The translations under genes were made by a program, and so were the position numbers. Shown piece after piece: positions 8,794-17,251 of a DNA stretch of 53,006 nt (the first letter of the stretch is position 1; every line of letters begins with the position of its first letter). Where the stretch lies: the NCBI GenBank assembly GCA_900489925.1, contig UEHQ01000039.1, forward strand, positions 1 through 53,006, in the 5' to 3' direction. This DNA comes from Hyphomicrobiales bacterium. Lineage in GTDB: Bacteria; Pseudomonadota; Alphaproteobacteria; Rhizobiales; Rhizobiaceae. The notes under the pieces were generated by a model. It had not been told where the DNA came from, did not search any database, and saw nothing but the letters and a program-made list of their open reading frames with translations.

Positions 8794-9025
8794 TGCTATC
8801 GCCTTTCGATGGTGGAGTGAATCGGTCTGCTGTGATGGCTATCGGTGAAAGTCACGGTGATGATTTGAGAAAAACAGTGCAGAAAGAAATCCAAACGCAG
8901 GAAGTCATGAAAACTTTGGGTTGGCTCGGCGCCATCCAAAGCGCCCCTGAATATTAGGTCCAGCTTAGCCTTGAACTCCTAACCTTTGGCACCCGACGGG
9001 GCCGGACCGCGGCACAAACCAATGC

Positions 9026-9283
9026 TCAGTATTTGATGTCTCTCCCAGCCTGACGTCCGGTTTGCTTGGTCTGCCGCTTATCTTGGCGGCACGCGGCATT
9101 GCTTTTGTCGTTCGCGGAGCGGCAAGCCTGCTTTGTGTCCCGTGCTCCCTGCCGGCTGTCCTGTCTGACATCACGAGCAGCCTTGCGCTGCTGTCCTTGT
9201 TCTGTGCCCCACGACAAGCTCGGAGTGCCAGCAAGCAGTGCCGCTGTCATCATAGCGCTGATGATTGACTTATACTTGGTCAT
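9026..9283 (-). CDS. Small exported Lys/Arg/Gln-rich protein
   Basis: This is an 85-residue protein. I chose ATG 9283 because GGGAGG sits seven bases upstream; the ATG at 9298 overlaps that site. The signal peptide MTKYKSIISAMMTAALLAG (cleavage near LSWG) is followed by a strongly basic, Gln- and Asp-rich tail with repeated RQD/DKRQ words and two cysteines (QACRS, AACRQ). Proteins of this kind are common small periplasmic proteins in rhizobia without known function. No operon partner is seen. Confidence 0.6.
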   Translation of the reverse strand: MTKYKSIISAMMTAALLAGTPSLSWGTEQGQQRKAARDVRQDSRQGARDTKQACRSANDKSNAACRQDKRQTKQTGRQAGRDIKY

Positions 9284-9506
9284 TACCAGTCCTCCCATTA
9301 AAGCGGCTACGATGGTGGCCGCTATGCCGTTTGTGGCGGGATTGATACCGCCGACGCTGCAACCAATCGATCGAAACCGATCACGGCTGAAAACGTTGGT
9401 TGTTTAGGCTGATCTAATAGTAGTGCGAAACGAACGGGTATGCGCGTAGTACCACAGAGGTTACGCGACACTACAGCGCGTGGCCCCGACCAAAGCCGTG
9501 CTCATT

Positions 9507-9728
9507 TCATGCCTCAAACCCAGGCAAAGCGCGCATGACCTCGAAACCTTTGATCGTCGAATAGGCCGTTTTCAGCGTCTTGAACCCTCTCGCCGGTTTG
9601 ATCAGTTGCTTCAGCTTGCCGTGATCGGCCTCAATGACATTGTTCAGATATTTGCTGCCGGTGAACAAGGGATCGTCCTTTCCGGCCATATCAAGGCGGT
9701 AGGTGCCAGATATTGCAGTCCTTCGCAT
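9507..9728 (-). pseudogene. IS6-family transposase, C-terminal fragment
   Basis: The C-terminal part reads KYLNNVIEADHGKLKQLIKP and then GFKTLKTAYSTIKGFEVM, the end of an IS6-type transposase including the Asn-Asn/Glu region of the DDE domain. The N-terminal residues before about 9665 do not match, so the fragment is fused to unrelated DNA. No catalytic core is present. Confidence 0.7.
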
Positions 9729-9861
9729 AATCAGCTCGCCAAACGTAAGCGAGCAAGAAGGTAGTCAAAACAATATCGCAGTGATCCGGTCGGTCACGCG
9801 GTTTCAGGCGGGACTGCAATGCACTTTGGTTCCAGCAGGAGTGCCGGCTGGGCCAAAACCG

Positions 9862-10545
9862 TCACGCGTCGGTCGTCTCCACCGGTGGCCGCTTTTGCTT
9901 CCACCGCAGTTTGTCGAGCGTCTTGCGCAGGCTCGCGGTCTCGGTCTCCTTGAAGCCCGTCCCGACGTTCCCGACATACACAAGCTCATCGCTGCGATAG
10001 GCTCCAAGCACGAGGGAGGCGAAGCCGCCCGTCAGCGCGGTCGAGGGCTCATACCCGACAATGAAGAAGGCTTCGCTCTCGACGCATTTGACCTTCACCC
10101 AGTCGCCAGTCCGACCGGATCGATAGAGCTGATCCCGGTCCTTGCCGACAATGCGTTCCAGACCCAAACGACAGGCGTGTTCCAGCAGGACATCAGGATC
10201 GGCATGCAGCTCCTCGGATAGCTGGATCGCGCCGTCCTGGCCGCAAGAGCTCCTCGAGCAGATAGCGACGGGATCCATACTCGATGCCGCGCAGACCGTG
10301 ACCGTCGAGATAGGTGAGGTCGAAGGCATAGAGCATGGCATCGGACGCCCGGTTCCCGGCCTTGGTGCTTGAGGCGCCAAGCGACTTTTGCAAAGCAGCC
10401 CGAAATCCGACCGACCCTCGGCGTCGAGAACGACAGCCTCGCCATCGATGATCATCGTCGCTGGCCCGGCCAATCGGCAACGCCCGTTCAATGGCTACCG
10501 ATGGCGAGACCTTGCGCGTCATGCGCGAGAATAGCAAATGAAATC
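9862..10545 (-). pseudogene. Broken LigD-type ATP-dependent DNA ligase
   Basis: Minus-strand frames contain, in order, MIIDGEAVVLDAEGRSDFGL (adenylation domain), then in a second frame MLYAFDLTYLDGHGLRGIEY, then in a third frame LERIVGKDRDQLYRSGRTGD and WVKVKCVESEAFFIVGYEP (ligase motifs IV-V and the OB-fold start), ending KTLDKLRWKQKRPPVETTDA. This is the ligase part of a bacterial NHEJ LigD or LigC. Two frameshifts and a missing N-terminus (including the KYDG-type lysine) make it a pseudogene. No Ku gene is visible nearby. Confidence 0.75.
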
Positions 10546-10770
10546 GGCCGCGGCTTGATCGCTGCCCTGCAAAGGTTTCGGGAGACGGGGCGGCGTTCTG
10601 TCGAAAAGCTTGGTCTGGCATCCGCGATCGCCATTTCCTTCGCTTGTCCTTTGACCGAGCGTGGAAAATGTATTGCAGCTTGGTTATGGGTTGATGCAAC
10701 CCAAGGATGCTAATTCCGGTTTTTCAAAACTAATCGTTGACGTTCCGCTTTCATTCATCTACTCATTTGT

Positions 10771-11210
10771 CATCGATCTTTTGCTTGCCGAGCTTTGTTC
10801 ACCGCGTGATTGGCACCACGCCCTAAGCGAACTTCCGTTTCAAAAATAGTCGGTTTTTACCCGCGCAGCATTCGCTTCGCGGTCTCTCACTCTATGCTTT
10901 GAAAGGGTTCATCATGACCACTGGCACAGTAAAATGGTTCAATTCCACCAAGGGCTTCGGCTTCATCCAGCCTGACAACGGCGGCGCTGATGCGTTCGTT
11001 CATATCTCGGCTGTCGAGCGCGCCGGAATGCGCGAACTCGTTGAAGGCCAGAAGATCGGCTTCGAGCTCGAGCGCGACATGAAGTCGGGCAAGATGTCGG
11101 CCACCAATCTGCAGGCCGCATGAAAATGAAATTCGCTTCCCTTTGACCACGGATGTACTGGCACTGCCGGAAGTTGTTTCACTGAGGCCAGGCGTTATGT
11201 CTGGCCTTTC
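10771..11210 (+). repeat. Long direct repeat carrying cspA (copy 1)
   Basis: About 440 bp from catcgatcttttgcttgcc through the cspA terminator is nearly identical to 30917-31356, in the same orientation, offset by 20,146 bp. Only scattered single-base differences and one small difference in the terminator tail are seen. It covers the untranslated leader, the complete cspA gene and the terminator, so the duplicated unit is exactly one transcription unit. Confidence 0.85.
10914..11123 (+). CDS. cspA: Cold-shock protein (CspA family), copy 1
   Basis: This is a 69-residue single CSD domain. I chose ATG 10914 because GAAAGGG lies six bases upstream and the protein then starts MTTGTVKWFNSTKGFGFIQP, the classical form. 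RNP1 (KGFGFIQP) and RNP2 (DAFVHISAV) are intact. Proteins of this family bind single-stranded RNA/DNA and melt RNA structure during cold or other stress. A long leader of at least 140 bases is conserved in the duplicate at 31060, consistent with leader-based post-transcriptional control as in other cspA genes. The protein sequence is identical to that of the second copy. A terminator at 11185-11215 separates it from the family-A gene. Confidence 0.95.
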   Translation: MTTGTVKWFNSTKGFGFIQPDNGGADAFVHISAVERAGMRELVEGQKIGFELERDMKSGKMSATNLQAA

Positions 11211-11215
11211 GTTTT
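11185..11215 (+). terminator. Rho-independent terminator after cspA copy 1
   Basis: The stem aggccag (11185-11191) and ctggcct (11201-11207) encloses a nine-base loop and is followed by ttcgtttt. It ends cspA transcription, so the family-A gene 30 bases further on is either read through or has its own promoter. Confidence 0.8.
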
Positions 11216-11243
11216 GGCTGCTAGTCAAACTAACGAGGTTCCA

Positions 11244-11468
11244 GTGACAGACACATATAGCAAATCCCGCCAGCAGGCGGAGCATGCGTTCAGTAACGTT
11301 CAGACACAGTTTTTCTCCAAGAACAACGCGACGGAGGAGCTCGAAGCTGTTGCCCAGGCTCGGGACGCCAAGACGCTCCGGCTCCGGGAGGCGCGTCTTG
11401 CCAGGGAACTGTCGGATCGCATATCGGCGGCATACAATCCCATCGCCACGCCAGCCAGGAAACGCTGA
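11244..11468 (+). CDS. Small charged helical protein, cold-shock module family A (copy 2)
   Basis: This is a 74-residue protein. GTG 11244 is the likely start: ACGAGG lies five bases before it, and the N-terminus (M)TDTYSKSRQQAEHAF then matches the copies at 792 and 31393. The second half has QARDAKTLRLREARLARE, the best version of the shared motif. The middle (TEELEAVAQ) is predicted helical. The function is unknown. It lies directly behind the cspA terminator and 29 bases before a DUF6481 gene, suggesting a small stress operon with partial read-through from cspA. Confidence 0.7.
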   Translation: MTDTYSKSRQQAEHAFSNVQTQFFSKNNATEELEAVAQARDAKTLRLREARLARELSDRISAAYNPIATPARKR

Positions 11469-11497
11469 TCTCTTCAGCAACAACGCATAGGACGAGA

Positions 11498-11878
11498 ATG
11501 ACCAATACCAGAACCAATGAAGTCGCGGACCGCCGTGCCGCATCCGCTGACGCCAAAGCGGCTCTCCTCAATGCTTACCGCGCGGCGCAGGCTGCGGCTG
11601 GCCCAGCCAAGCTCGCGAGACAGGCCGAACGCATAGCCATCGCCACCGCTCGTGAAGAGCGACGCTTTGAACGCGAGCGCGCGAAGCTCGCCGAGCAGAG
11701 CCGTATCGAGACCGAGGCGGTAGAACGTCAAGCCGCTGCCGAGGCCGCAGCAATGGCCGAGGCAGACGTGCGTGAGGCCGCCGACAAGGCCCGCATAGCG
11801 CGGGTGATCGAAGATGAGGCCGCGCGCAAGGCCGAACGCGACCGGCGCTACGCGAACCGCAAGGCAAGACAGGCCTAG
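11498..11878 (+). CDS. DUF6481-type coiled-coil protein
   Basis: This is a 126-residue Ala/Glu/Arg-rich protein, almost entirely helical. It begins MTNTRTNEVADRRAASADAK, then has ALLNAYRAAQAA, and a long charged helix (REERRFERERAKLAEQSR, then ADKARIARVIEDEAARKAER) and ends RRYANRKARQA. This matches, from memory, a small alphaproteobacterial family annotated DUF6481. No membrane segment is present. The start ATG 11498 follows GGACGAGA. It sits third in the cspA-A-DUF6481 series. A role as a nucleic-acid or ribosome-associated helical factor would suit the basic ends but is not shown. Confidence 0.7.
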   Translation: MTNTRTNEVADRRAASADAKAALLNAYRAAQAAAGPAKLARQAERIAIATAREERRFERERAKLAEQSRIETEAVERQAAAEAAAMAEADVREAADKARIARVIEDEAARKAERDRRYANRKARQA

Positions 11879-11949
11879 AGCCTTCGAAAGTGCGGCCTCA
11901 AAACGATCAGAGCGCGGCGCGTGGCGTCCACGCAATTGAAGAGAGACCC

Positions 11950-12225
11950 ATGGCACCGGACATAAAAGAACTACAGGCAATCAACACTGCGTGGCAGATC
12001 GCGATCCAGGAAATCCTGCGCATGGTCATCCGTGACCTTTACAGCACAGGTGGCGAAGCAGAATTCAAGGCGCACATAAAGCGTATCGAAGAGGCCGCGG
12101 TCGATAGCATCCATACCGATCTGAGACTTCGAGGGACGAGTGAGTGGACCGAGGTGCTTGTCAAGGAGCGGGCGAGCAACTTCGTAACCACCTTACTGAC
12201 CTCCTTTACCTATGACCGAGCCTGA
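11950..12225 (+). CDS. Hypothetical protein in the cold-shock cluster
   Basis: This is a 91-residue acidic, helical soluble protein starting at ATG 11950 with GAGAG just upstream. Segments seen include INTAWQIAIQEILRMVIRDL, AHIKRIEEAAVDSI and VKERASNFVTTLLTSF. I do not recognise a family. It lies between the DUF6481 gene and the HWE kinase on the same strand and may belong to the same stress transcription unit. Confidence 0.55.
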   Translation: MAPDIKELQAINTAWQIAIQEILRMVIRDLYSTGGEAEFKAHIKRIEEAAVDSIHTDLRLRGTSEWTEVLVKERASNFVTTLLTSFTYDRA

Positions 12226-12313
12226 CCCCTCTAGGTGAGACCAATCAAGCGCGAACTCTGTTGTCCGAGTGCGCGACCTTGACTTGAATTTTTGCGGCCT
12301 AAGAGCTTGAACT

Positions 12314-13363
12314 ATGAGGCGTCTGCCTAAATCCCTCCAGCGTAAGCCTCAACAAGCGAACGCGTTAGTCATGGAAGAGAATACAGGAGAACGCCTTGCG
12401 GCCATCGTGGAGTCGTCGTTCGATGCAATCATTTACAAAGATCTTTCCGGCACGATCGCGAGTTGGAACAGCGCCGCCAGGCGCATGTTTGGCTATGCGG
12501 AAATCGAGGCTGTTGGCCAGCCCATCTCCCTGATCCTACCCAATGGCAAACGGGATGAGGAAGCTGACATCTTGCGCCTGCTGAAGCTCGGCAAGCGGAT
12601 CGAGACCCTCCAGACGATGCTCCGTCATCGTGATGGGGAGTTGGTCCCAGTCTCGCTCACCATCTCTCCGATCAAGAACCGTTCCGGTGAACTCATCGGA
12701 GCATTGAGCATTGCTCGGGACATCTCAGAGGCACGCGAGAGCGAGCGCCGTCTTCGCCTTTTGATGAGAGAGATAAATCATCGCGTCAAAAACCAGTACG
12801 CGGTCGTCCTTGCGGTTATCAGGCAAACTGGGACACGTTATCGTTCGATCGAGGATTTCGAGAGACGGGTCCGCGAGCGCATCATGGCGCTGTCTCATTC
12901 GCATGATCTTCTCTCGCAGGTCGATTGGGCTGGCGTCAGACTTGCCGATCTCGTGTCTCACCAGCTCGAGCCGTTCGATGCGTCACACCGGGTCAAGGTG
13001 CGCGGCCCCGAGATCGCTCTCGACGCCAACGCTGTCCTCAATCTTGGCATGGCGTTTCACGAACTCATCATGAACGCGATGCGCTTTGGATTAGCAGACC
13101 TCGACGGCATATCGGTAACGTGGAGCGTCACGACAGACGAAGGCGGGTATATTTTCGAGCTCATCTGGTCCGAGCCGGCAGTGGCTTATGCCGATTTGCT
13201 GGCGCAGGAGGAGGGGTTTGGCGCCCTCGTTCTATGCAAGCTGGTGCCATCTGCTCTTTCCGGTCGGGCGAACTGGAATTTCGAGGATGGGTTGGTCGTC
13301 TGGAAGCTGACGGCACCGCTTGCGCGTATCCAGATTGGGTTGAGTTCCGCGGTTTCGTCCTGA
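12314..13363 (+). CDS. PAS-domain HWE-type sensor histidine kinase
   Basis: This is a 349-residue soluble kinase. Residues about 25-140 form a PAS domain (IVESSFDAIIYKDLSGTIAS, then ending LIGALSIARDIS). Residues 150-220 form the phosphoacceptor region with MREINHRVKNQYAVVLAVI, where His156 is the predicted phosphorylation site. The ATP-binding part has an N-box variant, FHELIMNAMRFG, a W-S-E triplet (the W-x-E of the HWE class) and EEGFGALVLCKL. No transmembrane segment is seen. HWE kinases in alphaproteobacteria often feed the PhyR-EcfG general stress pathway or single-domain regulators. No receiver is encoded next to it. It is the last gene before the IS66 insertion, which lies 17 bases beyond its target duplication's start. 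Confidence 0.85.
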   Translation: MRRLPKSLQRKPQQANALVMEENTGERLAAIVESSFDAIIYKDLSGTIASWNSAARRMFGYAEIEAVGQPISLILPNGKRDEEADILRLLKLGKRIETLQTMLRHRDGELVPVSLTISPIKNRSGELIGALSIARDISEARESERRLRLLMREINHRVKNQYAVVLAVIRQTGTRYRSIEDFERRVRERIMALSHSHDLLSQVDWAGVRLADLVSHQLEPFDASHRVKVRGPEIALDANAVLNLGMAFHELIMNAMRFGLADLDGISVTWSVTTDEGGYIFELIWSEPAVAYADLLAQEEGFGALVLCKLVPSALSGRANWNFEDGLVVWKLTAPLARIQIGLSSAVSS

Positions 13364-13446
13364 CAGCCTTCTGTTGGCTTATTAGATGTGAGCGCAACGA
13401 ATGGCCCACGGCTTTCATGATTGACGGATAGGTTTTTGGCGCTCGG

Positions 13447-14010
13447 TCAGAACTTCTGCTTTGCCCGCTTCGGCATAAAGTAGGTTCGGATATTGACGAG
13501 TGCCTCGGCGACGTCAGCAGCATCCTGGCTGGTCGCTTTCCGTTTTGCCTCGCCCAGCTTGCGGATGGGTGCGATGATATCCCCGGTGACGGCATGACCG
13601 CGAAGGACGGGCCTCCAAAGCTTAGGCGCGTATCCTGTTCCCAGCAGAAAGCCGAGGTCCCAATCGAAGATATCAAAGGTCTGATCATCGATCCTGGTGA
13701 ACCTGGGCCGGTGGTCTTTCGGTGTTTCGGAAAGGCTTGCCGAGATGCGGTTGTACTCTGCAACGATCGTCTGCACGGCTTGATGTTCGGTTGTTTCCAT
13801 CGGCAGGTTCAGGGCATCCGGACCGGTCAACTCCGGGATCCATTGGCGTGGGTCGATGAACTTCGGACCGATGATGAGCGCCGTAAGGTAGCCATCGAGA
13901 CCGCTCATTGACCAGATTGGCGATGCCGGACGACGTCCCCTGATAAAGGCTTCGAACGCCCCGTCATCGAGCTTCGGTCGTGCCGTCGTCCCCTGGCTGT
14001 TCTGTGTCAT
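13447..14010 (-). CDS. UPF0149 (YecA-like) family protein, IS66 passenger
   Basis: This is a 187-residue protein with the UPF0149 pattern: SPIWSMSGLDGYLTALIIGP (the short motif around the conserved GYL), RQWIPEL, and later FDWDLGFLLGTGYAPKLWRP. There is no Cys-rich SEC-C zinc tail; the end is basic (FMPKRAKQKF). The function of this family is unknown. The start codon overlaps the tnpC stop by four bases (ATGA), so it is translated with the transposase operon, and it lies inside the inverted repeats. It therefore moves with the element. A role in transposition control or host benefit is inference. Confidence 0.8.
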   Translation of the reverse strand: MTQNSQGTTARPKLDDGAFEAFIRGRRPASPIWSMSGLDGYLTALIIGPKFIDPRQWIPELTGPDALNLPMETTEHQAVQTIVAEYNRISASLSETPKDHRPRFTRIDDQTFDIFDWDLGFLLGTGYAPKLWRPVLRGHAVTGDIIAPIRKLGEAKRKATSQDAADVAEALVNIRTYFMPKRAKQKF

Positions 14011-15596
14011 GCCGCCCGTCGCTCCTGTTGCATTATCGCTTCACGCTCAGCTTTCCAGGCCCAAGGCAGGAGACTTTCCATTTCGTTGGCTTTGACTTTG
14101 CCGGAGATGATGCGCTCCAGCACATCGGCAAGCCAGTCCTCTGGGTCCACGTCGTTGAGCTTTGCCGTGTTCACGAGCGATGCGAGGACAGCAAAGGACT
14201 TTCCACCCCGCTCGTTGCCCACGAACAAGGAGTTCTTTCTCGTCAGAGCCACGGATTTCATTGAACGCTCGACAATATTGGAGTCCACTTCGATCCGGCC
14301 ATCCTCCAGGAAGGCCGCCAGTCCGCTCCAGTGGTTAAGCGTGTAGCTGACGGCCTTGCCAAGCGCCGATTTTGCCGACACCTCGTCGCTTAGTTCGGTG
14401 AGATGGATCTTCAGTTCCTTCATGATCGGCGCTGCCTCTTGACGCCGTACCGTCAGGCGGACATCGGCACTTTCGCCGCGCAGTCTTGCTTCGATCCGAT
14501 AGACCTCGGCGATCCTGGCGAGGATCGACAGCGCCTCCGCGGAGCCGGTCAGCTTGACGACATCGATGAACTTACGTCGAGCATGGGCAAGGCAGAAGGC
14601 CAGCCGCATCGGGGCGACATTGCTCTTCCCTCGGCGCTTAGCCATGGTCCTATAGGCCTGATACCCGTCGACCTGAAGCACGCCGGCAAACGATGATAAT
14701 TGCCCTTCGACCTCGCGCGCGCTGCGGCTTTCGGCAAAGATATAGGCAACCGCCGGCGGCGCTGGACCATTCCATGGCCGATCGTCGACCGCCTGCGCCC
14801 AAAGTTGGCAGAGCTTGGTTCGCTTACGCCCTGGATCAAGCCGCGGGAGCGGCGTCTCGTCACAGAACATCCTCGGCTGCGAGCGGATGAAGGTAAGCAG
14901 CGCATCGTAGAGAAGCTCAAGCCACCAGGCGACCCGCATCACCCAGGCGCCGAGTGTGCCGCGATCGATGATCACGCCGCAGGAAGCAAGCATCTGCGCT
15001 TGACGATGGAGCGGCAAATGCCAGGCGAACTTCGAAACGGCGACATGAGCTGCAAAGGCCGTGGTCACCATGCCGCCGTCCATCACGCGCGCTGGTGCGG
15101 GCGCTTGCACAATGACACTTTCGCAGGTCCGGCATGCATAGCGCGGCCGGATCGTCCGTTTCACCCGGACAACCGCCGGCACGATGTCGAGCGCCTCGCT
15201 GACATCCGTGCCGATGCAATGAAGCTCGAATGAGCAGCAGGGGCAGGCCTTGTTCTTCGGTTCGATGATCTCGTCATAACGCGGAAGGTGTTTGGGCAAA
15301 CGGCCGATGTTGCGGGCTGGCGATCGCCGTGCCGGCGTTTTGTCCTCGGCGACGGGCGCGACATCGTCATTGGCCGCAACGGGAATGTCACTGAGATCGC
15401 CAAGGTCAAGCGTCGCCTGCGTTGGATCGATCGTCGTCATCTTCTCCGATTTCGGCCCAAAGAGCTGGCCCTCGAGGAAGGCAACACGCGCTTTGAGGTC
15501 GGCATTCTCTGCGTCGAGCGAGAGAATGATCCGGCTCAATTGCGCAGCATCCTGGGGCAAGGGATCGGGTCGAAGCGGCATGACAGACCCTACCAT
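14007..15596 (-). CDS. tnpC: IS66-family transposase TnpC
   Basis: This is the large IS66 transposase, about 530 residues. The N-terminus has a leucine-zipper-like helix (IILSLDAENADLKARVAFLE) and the word GQLFGPKSEKM. The middle has the zinc-finger segment CPCCSFELHCIG with a later CRTC. The DDE core includes MFCDETPLPRLDPG, LQVDGYQAYR, CLAHARRKFIDVVK and, further on, EVDSNIVERSMK with RKNSLFVGNERGG. The end is the usual C-terminal domain (DWLADVLERI). ATG 15596 is taken as start; ATG 15581 with TAGGG upstream or TTG 15614 are alternatives. It follows tnpB closely. Confidence 0.9.
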   Translation of the reverse strand: MVGSVMPLRPDPLPQDAAQLSRIILSLDAENADLKARVAFLEGQLFGPKSEKMTTIDPTQATLDLGDLSDIPVAANDDVAPVAEDKTPARRSPARNIGRLPKHLPRYDEIIEPKNKACPCCSFELHCIGTDVSEALDIVPAVVRVKRTIRPRYACRTCESVIVQAPAPARVMDGGMVTTAFAAHVAVSKFAWHLPLHRQAQMLASCGVIIDRGTLGAWVMRVAWWLELLYDALLTFIRSQPRMFCDETPLPRLDPGRKRTKLCQLWAQAVDDRPWNGPAPPAVAYIFAESRSAREVEGQLSSFAGVLQVDGYQAYRTMAKRRGKSNVAPMRLAFCLAHARRKFIDVVKLTGSAEALSILARIAEVYRIEARLRGESADVRLTVRRQEAAPIMKELKIHLTELSDEVSAKSALGKAVSYTLNHWSGLAAFLEDGRIEVDSNIVERSMKSVALTRKNSLFVGNERGGKSFAVLASLVNTAKLNDVDPEDWLADVLERIISGKVKANEMESLLPWAWKAEREAIMQQERRAA

Positions 15597-15629
15597 ATGA
15601 GCCTGAATCTTCAAGCAAAACCAATAGGA

Positions 15630-15986
15630 TCAGCCTGCTTTTGAGGGCCTCTTCACGGCGTTTCGCTTGACGCGCGTCCAGTCAATGCCGGCCAGCAGAA
15701 GTGAGAACTCCTGGGCACTCATCTGCATCGCGCCATCGCGGACCGGTGGCCAAACGAACTTGCCAGCCTCAAGCCACTTCGTCGCTAAAATCATGCCTGA
15801 TCCATCCCAGTAAATGCAGCGAAGTCGATCGAGACGCTTGGCGCGGAACACGAACACGTCGCCACAATAAGGATCAGCCGCAAGCGCTGACGCCACCAAT
15901 GCCACCAGGCCATTCATGCCGCGCCGGAAGTCGACAGGCTGCGGCGCAACCATGATCTTCACGCCATTTGGCGAAACTCCGATCAC
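15630..15986 (-). CDS. tnpB: IS66 accessory protein TnpB
   Basis: This is a 118-residue IS66 Orf2 protein with the signature KIMVAPQPVDFRRGMNGLVA and later YCGDVFVFRAKRLDRLR, YWDGSGMILATKWLEAGKF and FSLLLAGIDW. It is required with TnpA for transposition in this family, though its exact role is not settled. Its start overlaps the tnpA stop by four bases, so the two are translationally coupled. Confidence 0.92.
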   Translation of the reverse strand: MIGVSPNGVKIMVAPQPVDFRRGMNGLVALVASALAADPYCGDVFVFRAKRLDRLRCIYWDGSGMILATKWLEAGKFVWPPVRDGAMQMSAQEFSLLLAGIDWTRVKRNAVKRPSKAG

Positions 15987-16453
15987 AGGCGACCTCGCAA
16001 CGCCGCTACTACCGCTTGTGCCAACTCGGGCGCCACCGAGCCGATAACGGTCAGGCGCGCGCCGGCAATCTCGATCTCAATTCGACCGGCGGCAACGGGC
16101 GCGACATCCGACCGCGAGCCCTCGTGAAGCGTTCGATCGCTAACCACCGTCACCGGCACGAACACGGCCTGCTGCGCACAGGCCTTGGGGGATCGTCGAG
16201 GGGTCAGTCCGGCTTCGCGGCGCCAGACATTTAACAAGCCGCGATTGACACCCCAGCGCCGGGCAACAGCCGAGATGTTCACGTCAGGTTCTGCGCTTTC
16301 CGCAAGGATCCGCGCCTTCTCGTCGTCAGTCCAATTCCGCCGCTGCCGCCGACCGGTGATCACCTCGATCCGACGATATTTTCCCTCATGCCTGGCTTCA
16401 TGCATGCCTTCATCCATGACTTCAAGCGTGGCATTAGCGCGATCTCCAACCAT
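15983..16453 (-). CDS. tnpA: IS66 accessory protein TnpA
   Basis: This is a 156-residue protein and the first gene of the IS66 operon. It contains the helix-turn-helix region RRNWTDDEKARILAESAEPD with ISAVARRWGVNRGLLNVWRR, typical of IS66 Orf1/TnpA, and a C-terminal part IEIEIAGARLTVIGSVAPE. It begins at ATG 16453, about 80 bases inside the right inverted repeat, where the promoter must lie. Confidence 0.9.
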   Translation of the reverse strand: MVGDRANATLEVMDEGMHEARHEGKYRRIEVITGRRQRRNWTDDEKARILAESAEPDVNISAVARRWGVNRGLLNVWRREAGLTPRRSPKACAQQAVFVPVTVVSDRTLHEGSRSDVAPVAAGRIEIEIAGARLTVIGSVAPELAQAVVAALRGRL

Positions 16454-16637
16454 CCCGTTCCGCTCCTATCGATAAAGAAGCTTATCTCGCGGCCTCAATC
16501 ACAAAAGGAAAGGTGGGGCTTTCGTCGCGCTCACTATTAGATGCTCTGGCAGGTGCTGGCGCGCCGCGCACAGCTTAGAAGCGCACCTTGTATTCCATCT
16601 GCCGAAAGAAACCTGAAAAGTAGTCGCCGACGGGCGA

Positions 16638-16663
16638 GGAACCAACGCTTCGCAAGGGACGTT
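16638..16663 (+). promoter_or_regulatory. EcfG-type (general stress sigma) promoter
   Basis: GGAAC (16638-16642) and CGTT (16660-16663) are separated by 17 bases, matching the alphaproteobacterial EcfG/SigT consensus GGAAC-N16-18-CGTT. It lies 25 bases before the start of the DUF6894 gene, in the correct direction. A short hairpin (gtttcccgtaaaacagggaa) overlaps the likely transcript start. Confidence 0.7.
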
Positions 16664-16687
16664 TCCCGTAAAACAGGGAAGCGATCG

Positions 16688-16924
16688 ATGCCAAGATTCT
16701 ATTTCCACATCCGGCGAGACGGTTTCCTTGAAGTCGATGACGAAGGGTTAGAGTTGTCGGGGCCTGACGAAGCTATTCTGGAGGCGACACGCGCGGCGAG
16801 GGATATACTCACTGACAGGCTCGTCGGTGGCTACTTTGCGGACGAGGAGTGCATCGAGTTGACGGCACAGGATGGCACCCTGCTGCACAGGGTGCCGTTC
16901 AAGTTCGATATAACGCCGGAGTAG
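16688..16924 (+). CDS. DUF6894-type small protein under a general-stress promoter
   Basis: This is a 78-residue protein beginning MPRFYFHIRRDGFLEVDDEG, then LELSGPDEAILEATRAARDI, a Cys/Glu segment and a closing strand TLLHRVPFKFDI. This beta-alpha-beta pattern (RFYFHIR at the start, VPF near the end) fits the DUF6894 family, common in rhizobia and usually stress-linked. ATG 16688 is preceded by CAGGGAAGCGATCG. The perfect EcfG-type promoter just upstream predicts general-stress induction. The molecular function is unknown. Confidence 0.75.
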   Translation: MPRFYFHIRRDGFLEVDDEGLELSGPDEAILEATRAARDILTDRLVGGYFADEECIELTAQDGTLLHRVPFKFDITPE

Positions 16925-17251
16925 CGCCAGAAGCGAGCCGGCGGATTGATCTTGGTTCATTCAACGCGCGGCGCCACTTCCCATACTCAGAGAAGCTCAC
17001 GCAAGATCCAATCGATCTCGCGAGTGGCGTTGAGAGGTTCGTCGATCATCCGAGGCCAGTCGTTCTCGGACGGCATTCAGCAGGTGCAGGCTTCGGTCTC
17101 CCTTGCATCGTAGCTTCGAACACCGATGGATTGTCTATTGCGCGATATGCGGGAATTGGAATGCCTCGGGTTCATTTGAGATTGTTGAAAAGCGGGCGCC
17201 CCAATCCCATTTCGCTGCCTCACATCAACTTTAGTCCGGGCGGTGATCATT
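16925..17251. other. Stretch without a supported gene
   Basis: Between the DUF6894 gene and the convergent lipocalin gene no frame has a good start and recognisable product. It presumably contains the terminators of both. Confidence 0.4.

Larger units (their letters stand above)
13388..16534 (-). mobile_element. Complete IS66-family element with passenger gene
   Basis: The element is 3147 bp. The left end gtgagcgcaacgaatg (13388) and the right end, read inward as gtgagcgcgacgaaag from 16534, form imperfect inverted repeats. The 8-bp sequence tattagat occurs on both sides (13380-13387 and 16535-16542), a perfect IS66-type target duplication. On the minus strand it carries tnpA, tnpB and tnpC, plus a UPF0149 gene. 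All genes are open, so it appears intact and recent. Confidence 0.92.
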
